A stretch of DNA of 64,000 nucleotides from the NCBI GenBank assembly GCA_947650285.1, contig CANTFL010000468.1, forward strand, positions 1-64,000, in the 5' to 3' direction. Position 1 is the stretch's first letter, and the number at the start of each line of letters is the position of its first letter. Shown piece by piece: positions 1 through 9,886 of the stretch. Under the pieces are notes generated by a model. It saw only the letters and a list, made by a program, of their open reading frames with translations, was not told the origin of the DNA and ran no database searches. The position numbers and the translations under genes are program-made. Origin of the DNA: Hyaloperonospora brassicae. Taxonomy: Eukaryota; Oomycota; Peronosporomycetes; Peronosporales; Peronosporaceae.

Positions 1-355
1 ACGGGGACTTGAGAAGTACTCCATGCACGAAAGAATAGCTAGTATTGCATCACCTGAATTTGCACGTGACAAGGAGTTGAAACAAGGATACGGAGAGGTG
101 GTAGCCAGTATACAATGATGACTCCAATTGATTAAAGCACCGCAAGATGAGGTTGTGATCGACTGCCACTCACGACATGTAGAGCACCTTGTCTGAGCTA
201 GTGCAAACGCTCCCCACTTCGCCGACACTGCTTTCACCATTGTGTATTGTGCTCGACAAGATGCAGATGCGGCTCAGTTAAGTGCGGGTTTCTTGTTGAC
301 GCTTACGACCAAAGAAGTCGGGCGGTATCCCGGCATATCATTATGGCGTTGATGA
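1..355. other. Left edge, no gene recognised
   Basis: Only short open frames are present and none shows a recognisable motif. The stretch lies outside the inverted duplication. It could hold the continuation of the minus-strand exon at 356-595. Confidence 0.5.
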
Positions 356-595
356 CTAGCATGTGTCTCCCCGTGACCAGTCAAGTCGCGCTACTCGAAG
401 CTGATCGGTCATTTCAATCAATGACAAACGGCTGATGCCAACATGCGTCAGGGTTCCAAATTCGACACTGGAGATGCTAATCCAGACGCGGTCGCCTTTC
501 CAGTCGAGTTCACTATAGTCGAATGCTCGTTCTAGAGTATCGCGCGTGCCTCCTCTTATCGGATAGTTGCCAGCTAAGCTATCGCTTCTGGGCAA
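356..595 (-). CDS. Partial unknown protein, probable terminal exon
   Basis: A minus-strand frame of about 79 codons ends at a stop at 356. The part from about residue 25 onward has ordinary amino-acid composition, with segments such as ELDWKGDRVWISISS and LTHVGISRLSLIEM, and codon use that looks coding. There is no ATG in frame: the frame opens after a stop near 620 and would begin at a TTG, so this is more likely a last exon entered through an acceptor AG near 587. The family is not recognised. The exon straddles the left breakpoint of the inverted duplication. The copy at 32096-32146 keeps only its first dozen or so codons, carries a one-base insertion just upstream, and then runs into a stop. 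Confidence 0.4.
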   Translation of the reverse strand: MPRSDSLAGNYPIRGGTRDTLERAFDYSELDWKGDRVWISISSVEFGTLTHVGISRLSLIEMTDQLRVARLDWSRGDTC

Positions 596-1200
596 GTCGT
601 CAGTAGACTCGCATCAGCAATGACGCATTTACCCAGCACTAACGATTCTCACTATCCTGCCACCACAAAGCGGAACATGACTAATGAAACGAAAGCGAAG
701 CGGATTCTACGCGGGTCGTGTCTGCATCAACAGCCGATCATGAAGCTATACGAAAGATGTAAAAGCTCAACGAAAGCAGCTTGTTGTACCACTCCATCCT
801 CTTTCGCAGTAGGGATCGTTTTAGCTCTTACAGCCATCGATGGTTCGACGTGACCGCTACATTAGTGCTCGGACATCGATCAACGAGCGACTTCATCGTT
901 CGTTTCTTGCACGAAGCGCATCGAGCTCTCGACCACCAAAGTCTCGCTGTTTCGTCCAGAAACAGAGAGTGCACAAGCCTCGGGACCTGCTTCCTTGCCA
1001 AGGACCGGAGTGAAAGACAACGTGCGCAGATTGTGAGATATCCGAAGTGGAGATTCCGATTCCTGGCTTTTCTTCCAGCCTCAATGGAGCGCCGATGTGG
1101 CCAACTGCGCTTTGGTTTGCAATTGCTCAATCAAATGAGAACCTGAACAAGTCTCGACCGACGCGTCTCAATCGCTCACACCGCAACGCCCAAAGTCTCA

Positions 1201-1476
1201 ATGAACGTCTTCTGTCGTCTGAAACGTCATAGTCGTTACGGCGCGTTCCTCGTACGCAGAGTTCGAACTCTGCCCCTCTGTCTGCCTCTCTGTTCAACAG
1301 CGTGTCCAACGCTGAGCCAGATCGCTCCCTCGAATCCTGTCTTACGGCTTGGATTCGACATTCGAGCCGGACATATTCTCGCGTCCGCAAAGCTTCGACC
1401 CTGTCATGCGTACTCGTTTGATCCGCGCACGGGGGATCGGCTGCACACTCTTCCACGACGTCCTCAACGCCAATAA
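1201..1476 (+). CDS. Small hypothetical ORF, identical protein in both arms
   Basis: A 91-codon frame opens with ATG (MNVFCRLKRHSRYGAF...) and ends ...TLPRRPQRQ. No family is recognised. What draws attention is the comparison with the copy at 31223-31498. The arms differ at three bases I could see in this span (TTC/TTT, TGT/TGC, ATT/ATC), and all three are silent in this frame. In the overlapping minus-strand frame (1127-1540) and in the other plus frame (1349-1585) the same or nearby differences change amino acids. Three sites are too few to prove selection. It could be chance, or an exon of a larger spliced gene. Confidence 0.3.
   Translation: MNVFCRLKRHSRYGAFLVRRVRTLPLCLPLCSTACPTLSQIAPSNPVLRLGFDIRAGHILASAKLRPCHAYSFDPRTGDRLHTLPRRPQRQ
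1256..1273. promoter_or_regulatory. Perfect 18-bp palindrome
   Basis: GCAGAGTTCGAACTCTGC is its own reverse complement. It lies inside the small ORF and is conserved in the other arm. It resembles a tRNA T-loop box (GTTCGAAC) only superficially, because no tRNA fold surrounds it. Function unknown; a dimeric protein-binding site is one possibility. Confidence 0.35.
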
Positions 1477-1539
1477 TGTCGACAGCTTCTCGGCAGCCCG
1501 CGACTCTATGCGGCGTGTCACACGCACCGCTCTTTTGCA

Positions 1540-1583
1540 AGCGACAAGTTTGACTGCTGTCGTGTGCAGTCCAACTTGTCGCT
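1540..1583. repeat. 18-bp stem-loop conserved in both arms
   Basis: AGCGACAAGTT...GCAGTC pairs with GACTGC...AACTTGTCGCT across an 8-nt loop. There is one mismatch in an 18-bp stem. The same structure is present at 31116-31159. It lies about 1.3 kb upstream of the kinase start. Confidence 0.6.
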
Positions 1584-2539
1584 GACGCTCTACTTGCCCA
1601 CGTCGTAAGCTCAGTGCTGCCGGGGGCGACGGTGACCGTCCACTCGACTTGTGCGCTTCAGGCGATCAGTCCGAAACGATCCTTCTGAACGGCTGCGATG
1701 CTCTGGCCATGCAACAAATAGACTCATTGAAGTGGCGCGGACGCGTTCATTGTCGGGTGCAGCTCGAGGCTTTCGCTTTCGAGCGTTCCTTTCCGCCGGC
1801 ACCGACTGACTCATCGTTCGTTCGCATGCGTCCCGTGTCCTGCGTCTCGCAAGATTCGAGTGCGAGGCCACGACGACGACGAGCGGCGGCGGTTCAGTGA
1901 GTGAGTAGGCACAAAGCGTCTTGCGATATCTCTCGGCTGAAAAAGAAGGAAAAAAACGCTGAAAAGCAGCGCATGCGGTGCCTAACAGTCACATGAAGTG
2001 GCTTGCGGGGCAAGTGAGGGAGCGAGCGAGCGAGAGCAACGACGTGATGCAAACAACGGCTTTTGTCTGACCGATGCACGCGGGAGAGCCCTTCCAGAGC
2101 ACGCGAGCGCTAACTGCGACTGAACGTGCCGAACGTCGAAACGCGTCGTTTGACTGAGACGTATCCCCGAAAAAACGGCGTCAAAGCGTCAGGTGGTGAA
2201 ACGGCCGGAAGACCTGCAGCCGACGTCGAGACAAGAACGAGGCAGCAGCCACCACGAGACGTGAAAGGAGCGGAGAGCGGCCAAAGAGCAGCGAGTGTCG
2301 AGTGTCGGCACGTTTTCCATTTGCTTTGGAGCCGCCGACGCAACACGCGACAAACGGCTGACGACGAGCGGCTGACTTTGACGTGCACTCTCTTGGAGCA
2401 GACCCCGACTTCGAGTCAAAGTCACGTCGCTTCGACCCTCTCACCCACTCGTCACCAGCTGATCGCCTCACTCTTCAAGTGCATCTCGGCCTTCTCCCTC
2501 CCGGGTATCCGTCGGTCAAGTAGTCACTTGGTCAGTCTC

Positions 2540-2640
2540 CGTGTCGGTCAGTCTGTCGTTCAGTCGGTCGGTCGGTCGGTCGGTCTGCTGGTCTGTCTGC
2601 TTGTTAGCTGCAGCTCATCGCACGTGCGTACGTACGTGCG
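2540..2640 (+). promoter_or_regulatory. Kinase 5' leader with GGTC and ACGT simple repeats
   Basis: The leader contains GTCAGT/GGTC simple repeats, with five GGTC units at about 2566-2585, followed by an alternating CGTACGTACG run near 2625-2640. Arm 2 has four GGTC units at the equivalent place (about 30116-30131). That 4-base difference breaks the reading frame of the long upstream ORF in one copy, so this stretch is best read as 5' UTR or promoter, not protein. Confidence 0.55.
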
Positions 2641-2866
2641 TGCGTCCTTTGGCTGCCATCGACGCTGTGTTTGGCCTCGTGCTACGATCAGTCGGACGAT
2701 CCACACGGTCCGTCCGTCCATCGGTCAGTCGCTCTCTCGTCTTTGCTGCTGCGGTCGCTGTCCTGTAATCGCCTCGACGGTCTCCACTCGACCTGTCCCC
2801 TTCCGCTCTGCCCCCATCGCATCGCATCTCTCTCTCTCTCGCTCGCTCTGCTCGTCCTTTTGCCCC

Positions 2867-4108
2867 ATGCCAAGTCGGCCCTCGAGCTCGCAGAGCGGCG
2901 GCAGTAGTAGCCACAGCTCCAGCAAAGCGGTCGCGGACCGCTACGAGCCCGAGACGTCGCTCCGCGCGGCCCTCTTCGGCGAGATCCTCCTGTGCCGCGA
3001 CCGCCTCACGCTCGAGCGCGTGGTCGTCAAGACCGTCGACCTGCAGCTGGCCAGCCGGCACACGTCGCGCGCGCAGGAGCTCGTGCAGGAGGACGTGCAG
3101 CTCGAGGTCGAGGGGCTCAGCCGCGTGCGGGCGCTGGGCGGCCACCCGAACGTCATTCGGCTGCACAAGTGCTTTGTGGCCCGGGGCGCGTTGCACCTCG
3201 TGCTCGACTACTGCGAGGGCGGCGACCTGCTCGACGCCTGTGTCCAGCGTCGCCGGCCGCGAGTCGACCGTAACGAAGGGCTGAGCAGCCGCAGCCGCAC
3301 CCGTCGTGTCAATAGCAGTCGTGTCGATAGCAGTAGCGGTCGTCGTAGTTGTAGTGACGACAGCTGCGGTCGTCCGCGAGGCGAAGACGTTGTCGGTGTC
3401 GGCGGCGGCGGCGCAAGAGCGACAGCAGCAGTGGGTAGTGGCGGACCGCGCCCCGAAGACGATGTGCACGATGACGGCAACGGACCGTTTCTGAGCGGCG
3501 TAGACGGCTCAACGCGTCTGCAGGAGGCGGTCGCGCACGCGTTCCTCGTCGATGTGCTCTCGGGGCTGCGGTTCCTCCACGCGCACGGCATCGCCCACCG
3601 GGACGTCAGTCTCGAGAACATTCTGCTGCGCAACGGGAGCGCAGTGATCGCCGACTTTGGGCTGTGTGTGCCCGAGCTGTCGGACCTCTCGTCGTCGCCC
3701 CTGTCATCTCTGGGCCGCCGTCGTCCCGCCGACGCGCTTTGCTGTGACGCGGCCGTGGGCAAAGACTACTACATGGCGCCCGAGATCGTGGCCCGCGAGG
3801 CCTACGACCCCCGGCGCGCCGACATTTGGGCCACGGGCATCGCGTTCTTCATTCTGCTCACGTCGTCGCCGCCGTTCGAGCGCGCCGACCCGTCGGACGC
3901 GGGGTTCCGGTACGTCGCAAAGCGCGGCGTCAAGGCCGTGTTCGCGGCGTGGGGGCTCGAGAGGGACGTGTCGGAGGGCATGCAGAATCTGCTCGAACGG
4001 ATGCTGTGCGTGGACCCGGACGAGCGCATTACGATGGCCGAGATCTGGCAACACCCGGTGCTGAAGCGACCGCGGAGCCGCGCAGAGTCAATCGGTGGCT
4101 GCACGTAA
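2867..4108 (+). CDS. Atypical CAMK-like protein kinase, copy 1
   Basis: A single-exon, 413-residue Ser/Thr-type kinase. Visible motifs are the VVVK ATP lysine (K55), the helix-C glutamate (E80 or E82), catalytic loop AHRDVSLEN (D246, N251), metal-binding DFG (263-265), APE in YYMAPE (304-306) and the helix-F aspartate in DIWATGIAF (319). The usual HRDxK lysine is serine here. No GxGxxG glycine loop is visible before the lysine. A low-complexity Arg/Ser/Gly insert (about 138-215) separates the N-lobe hinge (LDYCEGGD) from the C-lobe. The start is taken at 2867 although the frame is open from 2126, because the upstream part is repeat-rich and its frame is not kept in copy 2. The acetyltransferase follows about 0.5 kb downstream on the same strand. 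Substrate unknown. Confidence 0.88.
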   Translation: MPSRPSSSQSGGSSSHSSSKAVADRYEPETSLRAALFGEILLCRDRLTLERVVVKTVDLQLASRHTSRAQELVQEDVQLEVEGLSRVRALGGHPNVIRLHKCFVARGALHLVLDYCEGGDLLDACVQRRRPRVDRNEGLSSRSRTRRVNSSRVDSSSGRRSCSDDSCGRPRGEDVVGVGGGGARATAAVGSGGPRPEDDVHDDGNGPFLSGVDGSTRLQEAVAHAFLVDVLSGLRFLHAHGIAHRDVSLENILLRNGSAVIADFGLCVPELSDLSSSPLSSLGRRRPADALCCDAAVGKDYYMAPEIVAREAYDPRRADIWATGIAFFILLTSSPPFERADPSDAGFRYVAKRGVKAVFAAWGLERDVSEGMQNLLERMLCVDPDERITMAEIWQHPVLKRPRSRAESIGGCT

Positions 4109-4623
4109 GTGGTTGCGTGGATAGCGACCGACGTCTGGACGACCGCTCGGACATATTGAGCCGCTGGGACGGGAGGGAGCGAGGAGCGGCTCGAGCTTTG
4201 TCGGGCGAGACTGAAGAGGGACACGCAGTGGAGTCCATTGCGGCTTTGGAAGATGAATGGATGGACGACAGGGCGACTGGGGGTGGAAACGGAGGAGGAG
4301 AGAGAAGACGGTGTGATGGGGTGTTGTCATCTTGAGATACAAGGGACCTGAAGGACGTGGAGGAACACGAGGACGTTCGTTCGTGTGAAGCGGAGGGCGG
4401 CTGAAAACGAGTCGACGACTGGCCGACGAGACCGACCGACAGACCGACCGACGTGACGACTGGCTGGTCGAGTGAGTGGCTGGACGAGTGAGGGAACAAG
4501 AGCGGGAACGTGTTACGCGGTGTAAACAACGAGACCGCTCGATCGTTTCGACGCTCGGTGCTGACACACGCTACGACGTGCGTGCATCAACTACCTCTCT
4601 CTCTACTGCTACGGCCGGCATCG
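4109..4623 (+). other. Intergenic, kinase 3' region
   Basis: GC-rich sequence between the kinase stop and the acetyltransferase start. The open frames here are not supported by any motif. It includes short CGAC/GACCGACC-rich tracts near 4400-4460. The equivalent region of arm 2 carries long C homopolymers. Confidence 0.5.
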
Positions 4624-5448
4624 ATGGAGCTAGTGAAGGCGACCAAGAAGACGAAGGCCGAGTGGCTCGCGCAGACTGTGCGTCTCGAGAAAAAGTGAGG
4701 CCGACAGTCGATTGGTGACCGACGACCACCAAGCGATTGTGTAGATACTATGAAAACGATGTGTTGTAACCTGTTGCCGTCGTCCTGTGCTTGTGATACC
4801 TGTGTGCGTCTTCTTTTCTCGTGCCCGCTCATGCGACAGGAGTTTCTCCAAGAGCGATAGTCTCGGTCAGCGCTTGGTGGAGGAAGCCATGAAGCCGTAG
4901 GAGTGCAGCGCATTGACGGCCCCTCGTGCGTGGCATCAGCTGCTTACACTCATCCTTTTTTGTTTCTGATGGCTCAGCCACAACACGTTATTCATGGCGA
5001 TGGATACGAGCAATGCGATTGTTCTTGGCTACGTACTGTTCCGGCGCAACGGCGTACGTGGTTGCTACTGCGTACCAAGATGTTGTGTCTCGCATCCAGC
5101 TCATGCAACTGTAAGTATAGACCGAAGGCCACGTTGACCGCATCGCTGTAGCTGAGCACCACCGTCGACAAGGTCTCGCTCGGTATTTGCTTCAGTCCGC
5201 CATCGCGACTCTACGCACCAACAGGTACGTGCAACGGTGAGCTCAGAAGTCCTTGACAAGCAGATGTTCTTTCTTGTTCGTATCATGTCGACTGCTTCTG
5301 CAGGGCGACGACGTTCGTGCTCGAAGTGGATACGACGAACGAGGGGGCAATCGCACTATACGAGTCGCACGGGTTCAAGCGCACAAGTGTTCGTGCCGAC
5401 TACTACAAACCTGGTCACGACGCGCTACTCATGGAGCTGCGTCTTTAG
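4624..5448 (+). CDS. GNAT-family N-acetyltransferase (RimI/NAA10-like), five exons
   Basis: Transfers acetyl from acetyl-CoA to an amino group; the target is probably a protein N-terminus or lysine, judged by family resemblance. Exons read in register are 4624-4694, 4840-4896, 4978-5053, 5121-5224 and 5304-5448. All junctions are GT...AG with matching phase. The product is about 150 residues, normal for a minimal GNAT. Motif order is as expected: strand [13 protein letters not shown], then [21 protein letters not shown], where RRQGLA is the acetyl-CoA pyrophosphate loop (R/QxxGxA), then [21 protein letters not shown] (motif B), ending in [15 protein letters not shown]. The ATG at 4624 is the first that gives this product. 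Expression was not testable. The duplicate at 27802-28053 keeps only exons 1-2. Confidence 0.85.
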
Positions 5449-5687
5449 CGATACCAGTCACGGACGACTGCGAAGTGATTATTCAATTTTGCTGCAGCAC
5501 AACGAGTGACGTTGAAGTGACGAACAGAGTAATCTCATTCCCATTGTCATGTCTTGGCAAGCACGAACCAAACGTTGGTCTACGCATTGTCATATCATAT
5601 CCTAATGCTGTATCAGAATGCCACCTGCGATGACAAATGCTCAACTCGCAACTTTGTCATTGACACTGCACAATTACCTTTGGCAGA
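5449..5687. other. Intergenic 3' of the acetyltransferase
   Basis: No gene or repeat recognised. GC content falls towards the transposon block. Confidence 0.5.
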
Positions 5688-5830
5688 CGCGGTCCGTGGC
5701 TGGCATCTCAAGCTTGAGTCTTAGAGTGAGTGAGTGAGAAAGTGAGGTATATTTCGGTACGCTTACGACCTACTACATCCTGTCACCCGGCAACAATGTT
5801 ACCGGGGTGACTGCTACCTTATATACTAGG
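5688..5830 (+). repeat. LTR-like repeat fragment
   Basis: The segment around GTGGCTGGCA...GCTTGAGTC matches 27590-27650 next to the Gypsy element, in the same orientation. It includes the imperfect palindrome 5782-5811 and a TATATA stretch near 5820, as in an LTR promoter. Another part of the same repeat appears at 11440-11575, on the other side of LINE A, so this repeat may have been split by the LINE insertion. Confidence 0.5.
5782..5811. repeat. Imperfect 30-bp palindrome in LTR-like repeat
   Basis: GTCACCCGG...CCGGGGTGAC folds on itself with one bulged base and one mismatch. Such palindromes occur near LTR ends, but this is inference. Confidence 0.5.
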
Positions 5831-5933
5831 TAGCACTAGGTCGCAAACATCAGAACGCCTGCGCGCAGACTCCTGTCGCGAGATGGTCAGGTTCCTCGGT
5901 GTCAGTACGAGGCCCTGTATGACGTATTGTTCG

Positions 5934-6450
5934 GCTCAAGAGGTTTTCAACCGATGATAGACATCAGAATCAAGAAAGTTCGTGGAGTCCTGGACTAGAA
6001 CGGGGTAAGAAGAAGCGTGCGCTTGAACCGAAGCTCCTGTGTCCATAGCGATATGCGCCAGTCGATCCGCCATTTTGTTGTAGGAGCGATCATGAAATCC
6101 CCAGCTGGAGACACGGATTTGTTAGCGATGGCGCAGGCCTCTGTAAAAAAACTGCACCAAGTGTTGCTTGCGTGGAGCGTGCCGTATTCGGAGTTGTGCA
6201 AGCACAATTGCATTGTCCCAATGACATGCAGGAATGAGTAGTCGTTGGTCTTTGCTTGCCGAAGACCGTGGACGAAACCTTAGTATTCCGCAATATTGGT
6301 AGTGGTATCGGTAGAGGCATAGGCCACGCTCGCTACTCACAAAACGCATGCAGCGTGCGTTGAAATGTAAAGTCGGACAATAACAGATCTAGCTCCGCCT
6401 GGACCTGGATTTCCGCGGGATCCTCCATCGAAAAAGAGGAGGTAGAGCAC
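5934..6450 (-). pseudogene. LINE A RNase H domain
   Basis: The domain begins with FFDGGSRGNPGPGGARSVIV (near 6450-6390), the first RNase H strand. It then passes through GFVHGLRQAK and AIVLAQLRIRHAPRKQHLVQFF, and ends with NKMADRLAHIAMDTGAS. These segments lie in different frames, so at least two indels have occurred. RNase H removes RNA from the RNA/DNA hybrid during retrotransposition. Confidence 0.8.
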
Positions 6451-6849
6451 TCCTGGGCACCGTTCGACAGGGCGTACGCGCAACAAAGGACGTTCGTTGG
6501 AGCAGAGGAGGGTATCGGCCAAGGCCGACCGTACCTGCGCACAAAGTTGCCCGTCCTCCTCCATGTCGGACTGGTAGGTTAATCTACGAAACTTTTGAAC
6601 CGACCGGCGAAAGATAGTCTTGGCCCTAGCTGTGTGAACATCCTGTGATATAGACGGGTCTTCCATGCGGCGGAGGCGCTCAACCCAGATGGCATGAAGT
6701 GTCGTTGATACGTCAAAACACCACAGCTCTCGAGCTGACAAAGAGACCGCTGCCTGAGCTTTCAATAAATCTGCCACTGTGCTCATAGATTGCTTGACAA
6801 CAACCCATGCGCTTGGCGGACTCCCCGGGAGGTCCAGTACAAACACCCA

Positions 6850-6990
6850 GACATGCAAGACATCCTCCTGGAAATTGTAAAGCCATCGCCACCGATTAAG
6901 GAGGTATTTCCAGTGTCAACGCGCGCTAGGGCATGTCCAAAAGATATATCTTGCCAGAGCTGGACCAGCATCCACACAGTCAGGGACAGG
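6850..6990 (-). pseudogene. LINE A zf-RVT-like region
   Basis: Frame reading PALARYIFWTCPSARRHWKYLL matches the C-terminal zinc-finger region of many LINE proteins (xxHIFWxCPxAxxxW). The same segment appears in LINE B as FIFWTCRSAHRHWDILLDL (about 12780-12850). The first cysteines of the finger are not clear. Confidence 0.7.
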
Positions 6991-7276
6991 GCACGACTGA
7001 TCTTACTTTACTTAATTCCAGAGCGAAAAACTGTTATTCTTCAGTCGATATATCGTTGAAGAGAGGGTCGGAGAAGACGCACGAATTTGTCGAGTGTCTC
7101 TCCACGTGATCAATGGTGAACCTTTTGAATCACGTAAAAGTCCGCCTTTGCACCCGTTCCTTGAGAATCTTCAGTTCCTTCCATATGGCGCAGCCAGGAG
7201 ATCAGCTGTTTTAGTTTCTTTCGACGTGGCCGCCACCGTCGACGACCGGCCCACAGGTGGACAACCCGCGTGAGCA

Positions 7277-8106
7277 TCAAATGCGCGCCAAAGTGGACAG
7301 AATCCCACTGGATGAGGAAGCGGCGATATCGCACGCCGTCATGGACGAGACGGGTTGCAACCCACATTCCATACCCGTATCGAAATGCAGGTGAGATATA
7401 CCTTCACTAGTTAGAAGCCAGTCATGGAATTGGTGCACCTTCGTTGAGTACGAAATTAGAAACCCAGGTTCCAATGCCCGATAGACCAGAAACGGGAAAT
7501 TGTAAAGAAGTGGGAGGCAGAAGGACCCGAAATGCCGTCTCTTCGCCATAGACTGGTCTGCCATGTCAAGCGTGGGAGAAAACAAGACAATGCCAGTCTT
7601 CGAAATCTTTCAAGACATTGCCTCTCCAAGGTAAGTCAAACTCAGGGCAAAGGCGGCTCTGTTCAATGTGTAAGCCGTACCCCGTCGATCTCGCAGCCAC
7701 GACGTATTCTTGAGCGTGGCGTGGACTAGCCATCGGTTATCAAATCGACCCGACGCGCAACCTTAGCACGCATCCCGGCGCGCAGTCGATCATCAAGAAC
7801 CCGCTGAGCATTAACGGTAACACTACCGTCGTCATTATAGGCTACCGTATCTCTCGATGTAAAAGAGACGGCACGTCTGCTGACTTCCCTGACCGCGCCT
7901 TGTCGAGCGTGCCGAGCCGCATAACTATCAACAATGTCGGACCCGGTTTGCCATATAGTCGCTCGATACCGAGGATGCTTGTCTTCAGTCCAACAAGGCG
8001 TGATGTAAGCAGGACTCGACCCGCTCGATCCCCACAAGCAATCACCAAGCCGTAATTCCCTCGAAGAAAGAGTAGCTGATGAATTTCCAATTGCTGTAGC
8101 TGCCAT
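7277..8106 (-). pseudogene. LINE A post-RT domain
   Basis: Two adjacent frames, 8106-7726 (...DDGSVTVNAQRVLDDRLRAG...) and 7585-7277 (ALEPGFLISYSTKVHQFHDW...), have clear counterparts in LINE B at 11876-12127 and 12217-12477. The first is also found in LINE C at 18120-17887. The function of this part of LINE proteins is not established. The repeated occurrence is what identifies it. Confidence 0.75.
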
Positions 8107-8539
8107 TGTCGTCTATTCCGCATGAATACGAGGCACCTCTAGACCCTGAGGGATTGGTAAAAAAGCTATCCTGGAAGGGACCCACGGTCGGGACCGCTTG
8201 CCATCACGGACGCCCCAGAAAGTCAATAATCAGACCGAGCAGCCTGATAACCACGTCAGGAGGAGGCCAGCAGTGCCGTGCTAAAAACGGTGTACTGGGG
8301 ACAGCAATAGCACTGGCGAGCTGAGCCCGTTGTTCCACCGTGTGCGTCTTATCCAGTGTTAATATAAGTAGGCTCCAGAGAGATCGGAATGCACTTATTC
8401 CACTATATCGGCTCCCGCAACCTGTTGCCCCACCAGAACACCAAGTTACCGCCAAGCTTCGCCGAGGACCAGCAAAGTGAGACCACAGAAGCTTACAGGT
8501 TGCGCTGATCCGCGCGGGTCCAGTCCGAGGACCATTGAT

Positions 8540-9109
8540 TCAGCTTGATTTGTCTAAAGACCTGACACGCGAGCAAAGTCATCGAGAATAACGATAACAG
8601 GCAAAATTGGAGACCGGTAGCGAAGGTATAAGCAGTGACGTCGGTATATCCCGAGACTTTGAGCTCAGTTGTCCGCCCGCCAGATGTGGTAGGTAAACCT
8701 CGAATGATCCCCGCGCTTGAAGCACCCGATAGACACTATCGAGGGCGAGAATTAAGAGAAGTGGCGCAAGAGGGCACCCTTGCCGGATTCCACAAGTAAC
8801 GGCACGTCGACTCGAGCGATATTCATTGACGAGAAAATTGCACGTGGTGTCGCGGTGTAATGCTGCCACGACGGATACGAAGTCGGGTGACAACCCAAGC
8901 CACGTCAGCGCCGAAAGTAAATTTGGACGTCGCAATGTGTCGTACGCTTTTGCAAAATCGATAAGCAGAACAATTGCTCCATGTAGATTGCTGTTCAAGT
9001 TTGCAGCTTTGCGTACCGCCGCTAAAATTTCAAGAGCCGTATGGATCGATCGCTTCGGAACAAAACCAACTTGAGCCGGCAGGACGAGTTGCGACAGCAG
9101 TGGCTGCAC
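8540..9109 (-). pseudogene. LINE A reverse transcriptase
   Basis: Reverse transcriptase segments in order are VGFVPKRSIHTAL (motif 1/2), VLLIDFAKAYDTL (motif A, catalytic Asp), TCGIRQGCPLAPLLLILALD (motif B) and, in a shifted frame near 8590-8578, ILDD, the motif C Asp pair. The domain therefore carries a frameshift between motifs B and C. It is related to the degraded copy at 18936-19330. Confidence 0.85.
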
Positions 9110-9886
9110 CCGAAACGAAAAAATCTTGGTGAATTTCTTTTAGCCATTCTTGAGGAGAGCGATCGGGCGATGATCAAGCGGAAAGGCAGAGGCCGGAGAT
9201 TTCATCAAACACTTAATATTTTCTTCACCAAACGACGCCGATATCACGCTGCACGTAAGCCATCTGGTGTCTAATGTCGCGAGAATGGGACCGAGCGTGT
9301 CCGCGTAATCGCAGTTAAAATGTGTTATTAATTATATCCAGCGGCTCTACCATGTTTATGTATCTGTAGAGCCGCACTCACATCGTCGGGAGAAATGTCT
9401 GATGTCACAGTAGAGTCACCAAACCGGTCCGGAGGGGTGGCCCGGGAAAGGAACGCGGCGGCATTGTCGGGACAGGCAAAATAATAAGTTATAATACGCG
9501 CCCAGCCGTCGGACATTTCGTCAGCCAAGTCCTGGGACCTATTCGGCCCGGATGACGCTTTTCCTCCCAGTGATACGGTAAAGTTGTCCTAAAACTTAGT
9601 CAAAACTCGAGTATAAAATTGGCGGTAAGTCTTTTCAGGCGTGTAAGTGTTCTAAACGAGAAGGCGTTCTTTCGTGGTTCGTTGCCATAAGCGGCGACAC
9701 TCTGCCACTTAACGCCTAAGTTCCACCGGAGTATCGGGGGTGCTAGGCTGGTCGCATCCTTCATAGTCGCCCGAAGGTGAGGTATCAGAGGTACGCGCCA
9801 CCAGGAGAGCAGTATTCAGTCGGACATAGAGACGATGCAGTCGCTGCCGATAGTTTTTGTCAGGCCTTGACGCACGGTATTGTTAG

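Larger units (their letters stand above)
557..4899 (+). repeat. Inverted segmental duplication, arm 1 (parental)
   Basis: This 4.3-kb block matches the reverse complement of 27802-32146 almost base for base. It contains the small ORF 1201-1476, the kinase 2867-4108 and exons 1-2 of the acetyltransferase. It is judged parental because genes at both of its ends run intact through the breakpoints: the exon 356-595 on the left and the complete five-exon acetyltransferase on the right. The counterparts in the other arm are cut. Differences are scattered substitutions, repeat-unit changes and a deletion of about 21 bp in arm 2. Confidence 0.95.

Noticed and set aside
1250..1280. tRNA-like T-loop sequence GTTCGAAC
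   Set aside because: It is the centre of a palindrome. No acceptor, D or anticodon stem can be folded around it.
1127..1540. 137-codon minus-strand ORF, also in arm 2 (31159-31572)
   Set aside because: Several differences between the arms change amino acids in this frame, no motif is visible, and it overlaps the plus ORF whose differences are silent. Not excluded as part of a spliced gene.
2126..4108. A 660-residue kinase starting at 2126
   Set aside because: The first 247 codons are simple-repeat leader sequence, and the frame is lost in the second copy by a change in GGTC repeat number. The start at 2867 is preferred.
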